From positions 1 through 64,000 of the forward strand of contig NZ_FNMV01000010.1 in NCBI RefSeq assembly GCF_900106645.1: 64,000 bases of DNA, read 5' to 3'. Under the pieces are notes generated by a model. It worked only from the letters and a program-made list of their open reading frames with translations. It searched no databases and had not been told where the DNA came from. The DNA is from Flavobacterium degerlachei (GTDB taxonomy: Bacteria; Bacteroidota; Bacteroidia; Flavobacteriales; Flavobacteriaceae). Positions 7,460-15,161 of this stretch are shown here, in pieces (the first letter of the stretch is position 1; each line of letters opens with the position of its first letter). Made by a program: the position numbers and the translations under genes.

Positions 7460-8302
7460 ATGAAAAAAATACTTATTGCATTAGCGATCATCATTACTCA
7501 ATTTACAATTGAGGCACAGGTTCAAACGCCACAGGCAAGTCCTAAGGCGACAATAAATCAAGTCGTAGGCTTGACTGATGTAGAAGTTGTTTATTCTAGA
7601 CCTTCGGCTAGAGGAAGAGCTGTTTTTGGCAATTTAGTTCCTTTTGGTAAACTTTGGAGAACTGGAGCAAATGAAAATACAACCGTTTCTTTTAGTGATG
7701 ATGTAATCATTGGTGGTAAAACGCTGAAGAAAGGGAAATATGCATTATATACCATTCCAAATATTCAAAGTTGGGAAGTACTATTTTATTCGACTACTGA
7801 TAACTGGGGAACTCCGCAAGAATTTAAAGAGTCAAATGTGGCATTAAGAACTACTGTAAAAGAAGAAGCAATGCCAAAAGCAACTGATACATTTACCATA
7901 GGAATAAATGGTTTAAGCAGTGATTTTGCCTTTCTTGAAATATCTTGGGAGAATTCTTACGTGGCTATAAAATTTGAAGTACCTACCCAAAAGACGGCTA
8001 TCGCAAATGTAGAAAAAGCTTTGGCTGGTCCTTCATCTGGTGATTATTTTTCAGCAGCACAGTATTTTTATCAGTCGAATGGCGATATTAGTAAAACAAG
8101 ATCTTATGTTGATAAAGCATTAGAATTGAATAGCGAGCAACCCTTCTTTTACTTGAGATTAAAATCATTAGTACAAGCTAAGCAAGGAGATAAAAAAGGA
8201 GCTATTGAAACAGCTAAATTATCATTAGCAGCTTCTGAAGCAGCAGGTAATCAAGACTACGCTAAAATGAATAAAGACAGTATTTCTGAATGGAGTAAAT
8301 AA
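7460..8302 (+). CDS. Exported DUF2911 protein
   Basis: The 280-aa product has a signal peptide (MKKILIALAIIITQFTIEAQ). The DUF2911 core follows: VYSRPSARGRAVFGNLVPFG, WRTGANENTT and GKYALYTIP, the family's strongest landmarks, in residues about 45-115. The last 90 residues are helical and resemble tetratricopeptide units (SYVDKALELN, GAIETAKLSLAASEAAG). DUF2911 proteins are common periplasmic or outer-envelope proteins of Bacteroidota with no established activity. It is monocistronic, with its own -7 element and a strong terminator. Confidence 0.87.
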   Translation: MKKILIALAIIITQFTIEAQVQTPQASPKATINQVVGLTDVEVVYSRPSARGRAVFGNLVPFGKLWRTGANENTTVSFSDDVIIGGKTLKKGKYALYTIPNIQSWEVLFYSTTDNWGTPQEFKESNVALRTTVKEEAMPKATDTFTIGINGLSSDFAFLEISWENSYVAIKFEVPTQKTAIANVEKALAGPSSGDYFSAAQYFYQSNGDISKTRSYVDKALELNSEQPFFYLRLKSLVQAKQGDKKGAIETAKLSLAASEAAGNQDYAKMNKDSISEWSK

Positions 8303-8326
8303 TCAGTTCTATTTTCTTAATACTAT

Positions 8327-8366
8327 AAATCCCGTTTCAAATAATTGAAACGGGATTTATTTTTTA
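8327..8366 (+). terminator. Terminator after the DUF2911 gene
   Basis: A 14-bp perfect stem AAATCCCGTTTCAA / TTGAAACGGGATTT with a 4-base loop is followed by a T-rich stretch. It sits between convergent genes and may also serve the symporter gene on the minus strand, where the T-run is weaker. Confidence 0.85.
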
Positions 8367-8381
8367 TAATATATTTATCAT

Positions 8382-10097
8382 TTAGCTTTTTTCTTTTCTG
8401 AAAATAGACAGTTGCATTAGGGAAGATAATACAATGGTAAGCATTGCTCCAATGAAATTCAGCCATAAATAACCCAGTTTCTCTTCGCCAGCTGGATATA
8501 TATAAATAGCGTAATAGTATATGATGAAAATGGTAATTTGGCTCACAAGAGCACTATAAAATATGGCTTTCGCTTTTACAAATTTGATGTAAAATCCGAC
8601 CAAGAAAATTCCCAATACGGTTCCGTAAAAAATAGAACCAATGATGTTTACCAATTGGATTAGGTTTTCAAATAGGGTACCAATACTTGCAAACAATATA
8701 GCTACAATTCCCCAAAATAAAGTAAAGAATTTTGTAGCATTGAGATAATGCTTTTCGGATTTTTCTTCCTTTAAATTACGTTTGTATATGTCGATAGCCG
8801 TTGTAGAGGCTAATGCATTTAGTCCAGAAGCTGTTGAAGACATGGCTGCCGATATAATTACTGCCAGCAATAATCCGATTAATCCTTTAGGCAGATAATT
8901 CAAAATAAAATGGAAAAACACATAATCTTTATCATTTGTTTCGCTGCCACTATCTGCTTTTAATATGATTTCTTTGGCACGGTCTCTCAGGTCCTTTTCT
9001 TTGGCTGACAAGCCTATCAATTCCTTGCGTAGAATTGGATTGTCATAATCTTGGTTGAGTTGGTCGATATACAATAGATTAATTACTTTTTTATCTTCTG
9101 AAAGGGCATCCAGTTTCTTTTCTAATGCATGGTACTCGTTTTTATATTGCGATTTTTCTATCGTTACTTTATTGTTTGGATTAAAGTTTAAAGGAACGGG
9201 GTTAAATTGGAAAAAGACAAAAACCATTACTCCCGTAAGCAAGATGAAGAATTGCATTGGCACTTTCAACAAACCATTCATAATTAGTCCCATCTGGCTT
9301 TCACGAACCGATTTCCCAGATAGATAACGGCCCACTTGTGACTGATCTGTTCCAAAATAAGCCAAAGCTAGGAAAAAACCACCCGTTATACCACTCCAAA
9401 AAGTGTATTTTTCTTCGGGATCAACAGAGAAATTAACGATGTTCATTTTGTCGTTGGCACCAGCAATATGCAATGCATTACTAAATGTCATTTCATTGGG
9501 TAGAAAATGTAGAATGAGGAAAAAAGTAATCAACATTCCAGACATGATTACAAACATTTGCTGCTTTTGTGTAACGTTCACCGCTTTTGTACCTCCTGAA
9601 AAGGTATAAATAATAACGAGAACCCCTATGGCAATGGTCATATAATTAAGATTCCATCCTAATATTGCCGATAAGATGATTGCAGGGGCATAAATGGTGA
9701 TACCGGTTCCCAAACCTCTCTGGAACAAGAAAAGAATGGCGGCGAGGGAACGCGTTTTCAAATCAAACCTTTTTTCTAGATATTCATAGGCCGTATAGAC
9801 TTTATATTTATGATAAATGGGAATAAAGGTCAAACAGATAACGACCATGGCAATGGGTAAACCAAAGTAGAATTGCACAAAACCCATTCCGTCATGATAC
9901 GCCTGTCCAGGTGTGGATAGAAAGGTTATCGCGCTGGCTTGTGTTGCCATTACGGATAGCCCTACAGTATACCAGGGTGTTTCGTTTCCGCCAAGAATAT
10001 AATCTTCAACATTTTTACTTCCCTTGGTTTTCCAAGCGCCGTAAATTACTATAAATAGTAAGGTTACAATAAGTACAATCCAATCAAATAGCTGCAT
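8382..10097 (-). CDS. Sodium:solute symporter family protein
   Basis: Inner-membrane SSS-family (LeuT-fold) transporter of 571 aa with about 13 hydrophobic segments. The N-terminal MQLFDWIVLIVTLLFIVIYG, the GGNETPWYTVGLSVMATQAS segment and the sodium-site region SAAMSSTASGLNALAST (residues about 418-434) are typical. A hydrophilic, lysine/glutamate-rich insert of about 85 residues (about 305-390) separates two membrane segments; it is longer than in PutP or SGLT. The gene is last in a minus-strand operon with a PIG-L deacetylase and a 35-aa membrane protein, so its substrate may be a sugar or a deacetylation product (inference). Confidence 0.9.
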   Translation of the reverse strand: MQLFDWIVLIVTLLFIVIYGAWKTKGSKNVEDYILGGNETPWYTVGLSVMATQASAITFLSTPGQAYHDGMGFVQFYFGLPIAMVVICLTFIPIYHKYKVYTAYEYLEKRFDLKTRSLAAILFLFQRGLGTGITIYAPAIILSAILGWNLNYMTIAIGVLVIIYTFSGGTKAVNVTQKQQMFVIMSGMLITFFLILHFLPNEMTFSNALHIAGANDKMNIVNFSVDPEEKYTFWSGITGGFFLALAYFGTDQSQVGRYLSGKSVRESQMGLIMNGLLKVPMQFFILLTGVMVFVFFQFNPVPLNFNPNNKVTIEKSQYKNEYHALEKKLDALSEDKKVINLLYIDQLNQDYDNPILRKELIGLSAKEKDLRDRAKEIILKADSGSETNDKDYVFFHFILNYLPKGLIGLLLAVIISAAMSSTASGLNALASTTAIDIYKRNLKEEKSEKHYLNATKFFTLFWGIVAILFASIGTLFENLIQLVNIIGSIFYGTVLGIFLVGFYIKFVKAKAIFYSALVSQITIFIIYYYAIYIYPAGEEKLGYLWLNFIGAMLTIVLSSLMQLSIFRKEKS

Positions 10098-10100
10098 AAT

Positions 10101-10208
10101 TTATGAATATAATTTCATTATTATATAAAATATCAAAATGTAAATCGCATTGGCGACCAGAACCCAAGTATAGTTCTTTTTCCAATTCTTTGTTTTTTCT
10201 TGTTCCAT
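10101..10208 (-). CDS. Small single-pass membrane protein, 35 aa
   Basis: An ATG at 10208 opens a 35-codon frame: a basic N-terminus (MEQEKTKNWKKNYT) followed by a hydrophobic helix (WVLVANAIYILIFYIIM). It starts 10 bases after the stop of the PIG-L gene and ends 3 bases before the symporter ATG, so it is embedded in the operon. I recall similar tiny proteins before SSS transporters in other flavobacteria. The layout resembles the small DUF485-like partner encoded with ActP acetate symporters, but no homology is claimed. A role as symporter accessory subunit is inference. Confidence 0.75.
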   Translation of the reverse strand: MEQEKTKNWKKNYTWVLVANAIYILIFYIIMKLYS

Positions 10209-10218
10209 ATTGCTTGTG

Positions 10219-12750
10219 TTATGGTTTTATTTTTTGGGAAGGTAATGTTGTAGCAGCCTTTAACGAAATGATGTTTGCTAATATACGGTATGCACCAGAT
10301 ACGCCTTCGGGCAATTCTCTAAATAAACTTAAACCGGTATAAATATAATATCCCTTTCCGTACGGAGCAACTAATAAGGCTCCATTTTTTGGACTCTCGC
10401 CCTGGTCATTGGAAGATATAATAGGAGTGAAGGCTTTATCAAATTCATTGGGATAGTATAATCCTTGTTCTTGTTTCCAGCCCACAAAATCCTTAGCAGT
10501 AATTTTATTTGGATAGTTTAAAACGGGATGATTAGGTGCTAAAAATCGAACTTCTGCATTTTCTTCTGTAACTCTGTCTCGAGAAATTTGTAATGGATAA
10601 GGAGCAATATCCGTCGTCTGAAATTGATCTGGCGTATTGTATTGCACTAACATCGTTCCTCCTGCTTTTACAAAATCAAACAATATATTTTGTTTGTTAG
10701 CCAATGTTTCCACCGTATTGTAAGCACGTATTCCAGTAATTACAACATCAAATGATTCTAGTTTTTCAGGTGTTATTTCCTCTGGATTTATTATACTTAC
10801 GCTGTAACCCATTTGAGCCAAACTTTCAGGAACTTCGTCACCGGCTCCCATGATATAAGCAATTTTTTGTCCGTCAGTCTTCAAATCCAGTTTAATGAAT
10901 GTGGCTTCTGAAGGTTCTAAAACTTGCTGTTTCGTAATATGATTGTAGTCAATTATTACTTGGTCTTTATCATATTTTACAGTATTGACAGTAGCGATAC
11001 TTTTAGCAATAACTTCAGAAGATTCTGTTGGAGGAGTAACGTCAAAGTATAGTACTTGTTCCATTCCCTTTTTAGCTAAGTCGAAAGGAATTAATTTTGG
11101 GGAAACTGTCCAATTCTTTGGTAAGTCCAATTGCAAATCACCTTTGACATTGTCTTTTCCTGATTTAATTTTAACGGCTATTGATTTATGGGCACCATTA
11201 TTAAAAAGTGCAACTTTGTTAAGTATACTTGTCGTTATTTCTGGAACAATATCAAGATAGTTGTACATTTCTCCTTTTACACTGTCGTTGTATTTGTAAA
11301 CTACAGTTCGTTCAAAAGGGATTTCGATTCCGTTAATAGTGATGTTGAAAATAACCTTTATATCTCTAATAACATCTGGAATCCCAATGTTTTTTTGATC
11401 CTCTACCGTGTACATTCCCACAGTTCCTTTTTCTTTTAACCAATACGGTTGCGTGTATTCTATGGTCGATGGAATTTGCAAATCAAGTGCTATATTTTGC
11501 AAATCGTTGTTTTTAAGAGCTATATTCTGAGCAATATTTTGTTGATTTGGTAGCATGGTTACGCTTTTCAATTCCATAGACGTAGAACTTCTATTTATTG
11601 CTTCGAGACTAAGTATTAAGCGGCTTCCAGGAGTTAATTCTTGAGTGTGAGTAACAGCTTCAAGATACAAGCCAGCACATGAAGCAATAATTTGCTTTAT
11701 TTCTTCGGTTTTTATTTGTTTCCAATGACTTTCGTCCAAAGACTGAATCATTTGATATGCTTTTACCAAATTAGGGATACTAGCGGAAGGATTTGTGAAA
11801 TCAAATTTCGAAGTAATTTCGGTAATTAATTCGCCGATAGGTTTTCCGCCTTTTACTCGGTTCCAACTGGTGTCAATTCCTTCAAAAATATTGGATTTGT
11901 CTTTTAATGGTTCACCATTAATAAATTCAAGGTACTCAGTGTCTTCACCGCGACTTCCTGTGCTACCAAAGCCTTGTGACTGATGGCTACTTCTACTCAA
12001 GGCGGCAATTTCTTGGTTTGATTTCCCTAAATTTGGATAGTAAACTCCAGTTTTAATTGTTGATAAATTAGATTTGTCAGCAGCATCAAATTTTTCTTTA
12101 CTACCATAAAACCACCAAGAGGTATTAAAGAACTGGCGTTTTGGTTGCCAATTCTGCACTAATTTTAACTGATCGGGAAAAGCGGTTGGATTATTTGTCA
12201 AATGAAAACTTTCTGTGCTCAAAAGAGCCGAAGCCGTATGATGACCATGCGTTGTGCCCGCAGTTCGATGGTCGAACCTATTTATGATCACATCAGGCTG
12301 AAATTTTCTGATGGCCCATACCACGTCGGACAAAACCTTTTCTTTGTCCCAGATTTGCAATGTTTCCTCGGGATTTTTTGAGTATCCAAAATCATTGGCT
12401 CTTGAGAAAAACTGTTCTCCACCATCTATTTTTCTGGCTTCGATTAGTTCTTGAGTACGAATTACACCTAAGAGTTCCCGTAATTGCGGCCCTATTAAAT
12501 TCTGGCCTCCGTCACCTCTAGTCAAAGACAAGTAGCCAGTTCTGGCCTTTACATCATTAGATAAATAGGAAATTAAACGTGTGTTCTCATCGTCTGGATG
12601 TGCAGCTATGTAAAGAACGGAACCTAAGAAATTAAGCTTCTGAATTTGATTGTATATTTCTGCTGAATTCAGTTTTTGTGGCTTTTGGGCCAATAGTATT
12701 TGAAAAGAAAAAATAAATAGTAGTAAATACTGAATTTTGTTTTTGTACAT
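10219..12750 (-). CDS. Exported PIG-L family deacetylase with C-terminal GATase-like domain
   Basis: The 843-aa protein has a signal peptide (MYKNKIQYLLLFIFSFQILLAQ). The PIG-L/LmbE domain begins at residue about 40: zinc-site AHPDDE (50-55), then TRGDGGQN, RTQELIEARKIDGGEQFF, and the HTAGTTHGHHTAS segment with the remaining zinc ligand. Family members remove N-acetyl groups from GlcNAc-type substrates. A middle region looks like beta-sandwich repeats, and the last 200 residues (IAYIMGAGDEVPESLAQMGY, VVITGIRAYNT) resemble a glutamine-amidotransferase-like fold, a known fusion in Bacteroidota. It heads the operon with the 35-aa protein and symporter, suggesting extracytoplasmic processing of an amino sugar coupled to uptake. 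Confidence 0.9.
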   Translation of the reverse strand: MYKNKIQYLLLFIFSFQILLAQKPQKLNSAEIYNQIQKLNFLGSVLYIAAHPDDENTRLISYLSNDVKARTGYLSLTRGDGGQNLIGPQLRELLGVIRTQELIEARKIDGGEQFFSRANDFGYSKNPEETLQIWDKEKVLSDVVWAIRKFQPDVIINRFDHRTAGTTHGHHTASALLSTESFHLTNNPTAFPDQLKLVQNWQPKRQFFNTSWWFYGSKEKFDAADKSNLSTIKTGVYYPNLGKSNQEIAALSRSSHQSQGFGSTGSRGEDTEYLEFINGEPLKDKSNIFEGIDTSWNRVKGGKPIGELITEITSKFDFTNPSASIPNLVKAYQMIQSLDESHWKQIKTEEIKQIIASCAGLYLEAVTHTQELTPGSRLILSLEAINRSSTSMELKSVTMLPNQQNIAQNIALKNNDLQNIALDLQIPSTIEYTQPYWLKEKGTVGMYTVEDQKNIGIPDVIRDIKVIFNITINGIEIPFERTVVYKYNDSVKGEMYNYLDIVPEITTSILNKVALFNNGAHKSIAVKIKSGKDNVKGDLQLDLPKNWTVSPKLIPFDLAKKGMEQVLYFDVTPPTESSEVIAKSIATVNTVKYDKDQVIIDYNHITKQQVLEPSEATFIKLDLKTDGQKIAYIMGAGDEVPESLAQMGYSVSIINPEEITPEKLESFDVVITGIRAYNTVETLANKQNILFDFVKAGGTMLVQYNTPDQFQTTDIAPYPLQISRDRVTEENAEVRFLAPNHPVLNYPNKITAKDFVGWKQEQGLYYPNEFDKAFTPIISSNDQGESPKNGALLVAPYGKGYYIYTGLSLFRELPEGVSGAYRILANIISLKAATTLPSQKIKP

Positions 12751-12778
12751 TTTTTTTTGATTTTTTGTGCAATTAGTT

Positions 12779-12786
12779 CAAATGTA
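12779..12786 (-). promoter_or_regulatory. Probable -7 element of the PIG-L operon
   Basis: TACATTTG on the minus strand lies 28 bases upstream of the start codon. The expected -33 position reads TTA rather than TTG, so the promoter may be weak. Confidence 0.5.
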
Positions 12787-12851
12787 GTAATTAAATATTT
12801 TTCTGTAAAATGATTCTTATTTTCTTTAGCAAAAAGGAGTATTATGGCAAC

Positions 12852-12883
12852 AAAAAAAGAGCCCCATTGTGGAGCTCTTTTAA
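12852..12883 (-). terminator. Terminator of the first secreted basic protein gene
   Basis: The minus strand reads GAGCTCC, a short loop, GGGGCTC and seven T residues, 22 bases after the stop of the 207-aa gene. Confidence 0.8.
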
Positions 12884-12904
12884 TTTTCAATCAATGATCA
12901 GGAA

Positions 12905-13528
12905 TTAACGTTTCCCGTGACCTCTATTTTCTTTTTTGTTTTTATTTCCATGGTCGTTGTTTCTGTTGTGACCTCTCTTGCTATAATACTTAGCATGATT
13001 GTTTGAAGATTTACGGTTATCAGCATATCTACGATTTGTCGAATTTTTATGATTGTTTGAATATTTACGGTTTTCAGCGTATCTGCGAGAATCATATTTT
13101 CTATGATTTACAGCGTTTCTGTTGTTAGAATATCTGTGATTATCATGTCTTTGTCCTATTGCTCTTTGGTTCCCACCTCTATATCCCTTGTAATATGTTT
13201 TTCTATCATTATGGAAATTTGCGTAAGGTCTATTACCATGGTAATTATTTAATACTACTTTATACCCACGATTCAAATCATAGTCTCTATATTGTCTTGG
13301 TAAATATCTTGATCTTACCCATCTTCCGCTTCCAAAATAGATAAATTGAGAAGCCCTAATATCGTAGTAAGCTTGAACATCAGGTAAATAATAGTAATCT
13401 ACATTTGCATATCCTGAAGGCCCCCATGATGGTGCTGTTCCTATATTTAAACTTACTGATAATTGAGCTTGTATTGAACTTGATACGAGTAGAATTATTC
13501 CAACGGCGAGTAGTTTTAATGTTTTCAT
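12905..13528 (-). CDS. Secreted basic protein, paralog 1 (207 aa)
   Basis: Unrecognised family. A signal peptide (MKTLKLLAVGIILLVSSSIQAQ) leads a conserved 85-residue region (about 23-105) with VNIGTAPSWGPSGY-like and YYYLPDVQAYYDIRASQFIY segments, rich in tyrosine. The C-terminal half is low-complexity, very basic and rich in Asn, His, Arg, Lys and Tyr (repeats such as RRYADNRKSSNNH). The next gene upstream is a clear paralog with a shorter tail. Both share a TGGCAC-containing motif about 70-80 bases upstream. The N-terminal half may be an envelope-associated domain and the tail may bind polyanions; both are guesses. Confidence 0.8.
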   Translation of the reverse strand: MKTLKLLAVGIILLVSSSIQAQLSVSLNIGTAPSWGPSGYANVDYYYLPDVQAYYDIRASQFIYFGSGRWVRSRYLPRQYRDYDLNRGYKVVLNNYHGNRPYANFHNDRKTYYKGYRGGNQRAIGQRHDNHRYSNNRNAVNHRKYDSRRYAENRKYSNNHKNSTNRRYADNRKSSNNHAKYYSKRGHNRNNDHGNKNKKENRGHGKR

Positions 13529-13594
13529 CTTTTCTAATTTTTACAATTATTATATTAATTTTTTATTCCTTTTGTATATACTTTCAAGCTAAAT

Positions 13595-13609
13595 CCAACA
13601 ACTGTGCCA
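13595..13609 (-). promoter_or_regulatory. Sigma54-like upstream motif of paralog 1
   Basis: The minus strand reads TGGCACAGTTGTTGG, 67 bases before the ATG. It keeps the TGGCAC (-24) box and TTG at the sigma54 distance, but the -12 dinucleotide is GG rather than GC. The same motif precedes paralog 2. Confidence 0.45.
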
Positions 13610-13971
13610 CAATGGCTTTATAGATGTTTAATTAGGGGTATGCTTAGAAAAAGAAGGATAGCTTTTCAATATGTCTTATTGTGGTAACAGCTAGTTTCAC
13701 TGAAGCTATATCGTTTTTATTCTTTTTACGCTAGGGTGATTATTGCTTTGGTTAAGCTCTTACTGGTATTGTCTTTGTTTATATAGTTTAGTTAACTTGC
13801 TCTTCCATAGTAAATTAAAGTAATGACCTTGAGAAATAATAAGCTTCTAAATAGGGCAAATAGTGCTATTGTTTGAGAACACTATACTTTATTTTTTCCC
13901 TTTGTAAAAAAAAAATCAGTTCACTATTGTGCAATGTTGAATTTCTTATAATATAAAGAAGCTTATGTCGC

Positions 13972-14007
13972 AAAAAAAAAGAAACGCAATTAGCGTTTCT
14001 TTTTTTA
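13972..14007 (-). terminator. Terminator of paralog 2
   Basis: A 7-bp stem GAAACGC/GCGTTTC is flanked by nine A on the left and eight T on the right, just after the stop of the 161-aa gene. It is symmetrical and could act on both strands. Confidence 0.8.
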
Positions 14008-14025
14008 ATTTTTAATATTTGAGAA

Positions 14026-14511
14026 TTAATGTTTCCCTTTTCCATGACCTTTATCTTCATGACCACTCTTGCCATTTCCTTTTTTATGATGATCGTTTCC
14101 TTTTTTAGAATAGTTATTATGTTTATAATTTCTGTTACCTATGGATTTTTGTGGTTTACCTTTATATCCTTTGTAATATTTAACTTTATGTTGTTTATAA
14201 TGGGTATAAGGTGTTTTACCGTGATAATCGTTTAATACCACTTTGTATCCATTATATAAGTTATAGTTACGGTATTGTCCGGGTAAATATCTTGATCTTA
14301 CCCAATTTCCGCTACCTAAATAAATAAATTGAGAGGCTCTGATATCATAATAGGCTTGAACATCAGGTAAATAATAATAGTCGACATTAGAATAGCCTGC
14401 TGGACCCCATGAAGGAGCAGTACCAATATTTACGTTAACTGAAACCTGAGATTGCATGGAAGTCGATACAAAAAGTACAATTCCTAAAGCAAGTAATTTT
14501 AATGTTTTCAT
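14026..14511 (-). CDS. Secreted basic protein, paralog 2 (161 aa)
   Basis: It aligns closely with the 207-aa protein downstream over the first 100 residues: the same signal peptide type (MKTLKLLALGIVLFVSTSMQ), VNIGTAPSWGPAGYSNVDYY and LPDVQAYYDIRASQFIYLGS. The tail is shorter and dominated by Lys, Gly, His and Asn (KKGNGKSGHEDKGHGKGKH). The family was not recognised by name. The tandem arrangement with separate terminators and matching upstream motifs indicates a duplication that included the promoter. Confidence 0.8.
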   Translation of the reverse strand: MKTLKLLALGIVLFVSTSMQSQVSVNVNIGTAPSWGPAGYSNVDYYYLPDVQAYYDIRASQFIYLGSGNWVRSRYLPGQYRNYNLYNGYKVVLNDYHGKTPYTHYKQHKVKYYKGYKGKPQKSIGNRNYKHNNYSKKGNDHHKKGNGKSGHEDKGHGKGKH

Positions 14512-14572
14512 TTTGGTTTTTTATTTAAATCATTTTTGAGGCAAGGATAATATCAATGCTTTATAGTGTAGT

Positions 14573-14587
14573 TCAACTATTGTGCCA
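14573..14587 (-). promoter_or_regulatory. Sigma54-like upstream motif of paralog 2
   Basis: The minus strand reads TGGCACAATAGTTGA, 62 bases before the ATG, at nearly the same distance as in paralog 1. The TGGCAC and TTG boxes are spaced as in sigma54 promoters; the final GA deviates from GC. Confidence 0.45.
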
Positions 14588-14626
14588 CAGTATTAAATTA
14601 ACGTTTAATTGTATTTCATTTTTGGC

Positions 14627-14657
14627 AAAAAAAAAGAAACGCAAAAAGCGCTTCTTT
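14627..14657 (-). terminator. Terminator of the 105-aa gene
   Basis: GAAACGC/GCGCTTC with one mismatch and a 5-base loop, followed on the minus strand by nine T residues; it nearly copies the terminator at 13972-14007. Confidence 0.65.
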
Positions 14658-14683
14658 CTAACTTTCAATACTATTGAAATTTA

Positions 14684-15001
14684 TTATAATAATAAAATCA
14701 ATAGTAGGATAATGATAATTATAGCACCAACTGAAAAGTAAACACCATTTCCAGTGGATCTTAATTCCGATTTAAGTTCGCGAACTTCTTTGCGCAATTC
14801 TTTCTTTTCAGAAGAATTTAAAGAGGATTTGTCCATCGCTTTTATTTCCTCTAAGCGATTAAGCATAGTCTTTACTTCAGCAGGAATTTCCTTTGGTTCT
14901 GGTTCGACTGCAACTCCATTTTTTTCAGCAGCAAACAATGTGGTTGGAAAAGCACCTAATGATAATACCATTACCATTAAGTAGAATGTTAATTTTTTCA
15001 T
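14684..15001 (-). CDS. Small exported coiled-coil membrane protein (105 aa)
   Basis: The product has a signal peptide (MKKLTFYLMVMVLSLGAFPTTLFA), a short acidic/proline linker, a charged helix likely to form a coiled coil (residues about 43-82, MLNRLEEIKAMDKSSLNSSE), and a C-terminal hydrophobic helix (VGAIIIIILLLILLL) that ends the chain. I recall comparable short proteins in other flavobacteria but know no function. The design suggests a periplasmic helix tethered in the inner membrane. Confidence 0.72.
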   Translation of the reverse strand: MKKLTFYLMVMVLSLGAFPTTLFAAEKNGVAVEPEPKEIPAEVKTMLNRLEEIKAMDKSSLNSSEKKELRKEVRELKSELRSTGNGVYFSVGAIIIIILLLILLL

Positions 15002-15161
15002 CTTTTATTTGGTTTTAAGTTAGTACGGTTAATGGTATAAAGATAATAACAAATTAGCTATTAGGATTATATAATTGATTATAAAACTTACAAAATTTAC
15101 ACTTCTTTAAAAAATAAACAGGACGGTGCTATAACTATGACTCTATAAAAAGGTTTGTTTT

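Larger units (their letters stand above)
13529..14025. other. Intergenic stretch between the paralogs
   Basis: About 500 bases without a credible gene. It contains the sigma54-like motif at 13595-13609, the terminator of paralog 2 at 13972-14007, and at 13921-13934 an imperfect copy (TCACTATTGTGCAA) of the motif found upstream of paralog 2. The latter may be the remains of a lost third paralog's promoter. Nothing else was recognised. Confidence 0.5.

Noticed and set aside
12669..12890. 73-aa minus-strand frame upstream of the PIG-L gene
   Set aside because: It overlaps the PIG-L start, promoter and the neighbouring terminator; composition is that of AT-rich non-coding DNA.
13866..14075. 69-aa minus-strand frame after paralog 2
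   Set aside because: It runs through the terminator hairpin and the end of paralog 2 in another frame.
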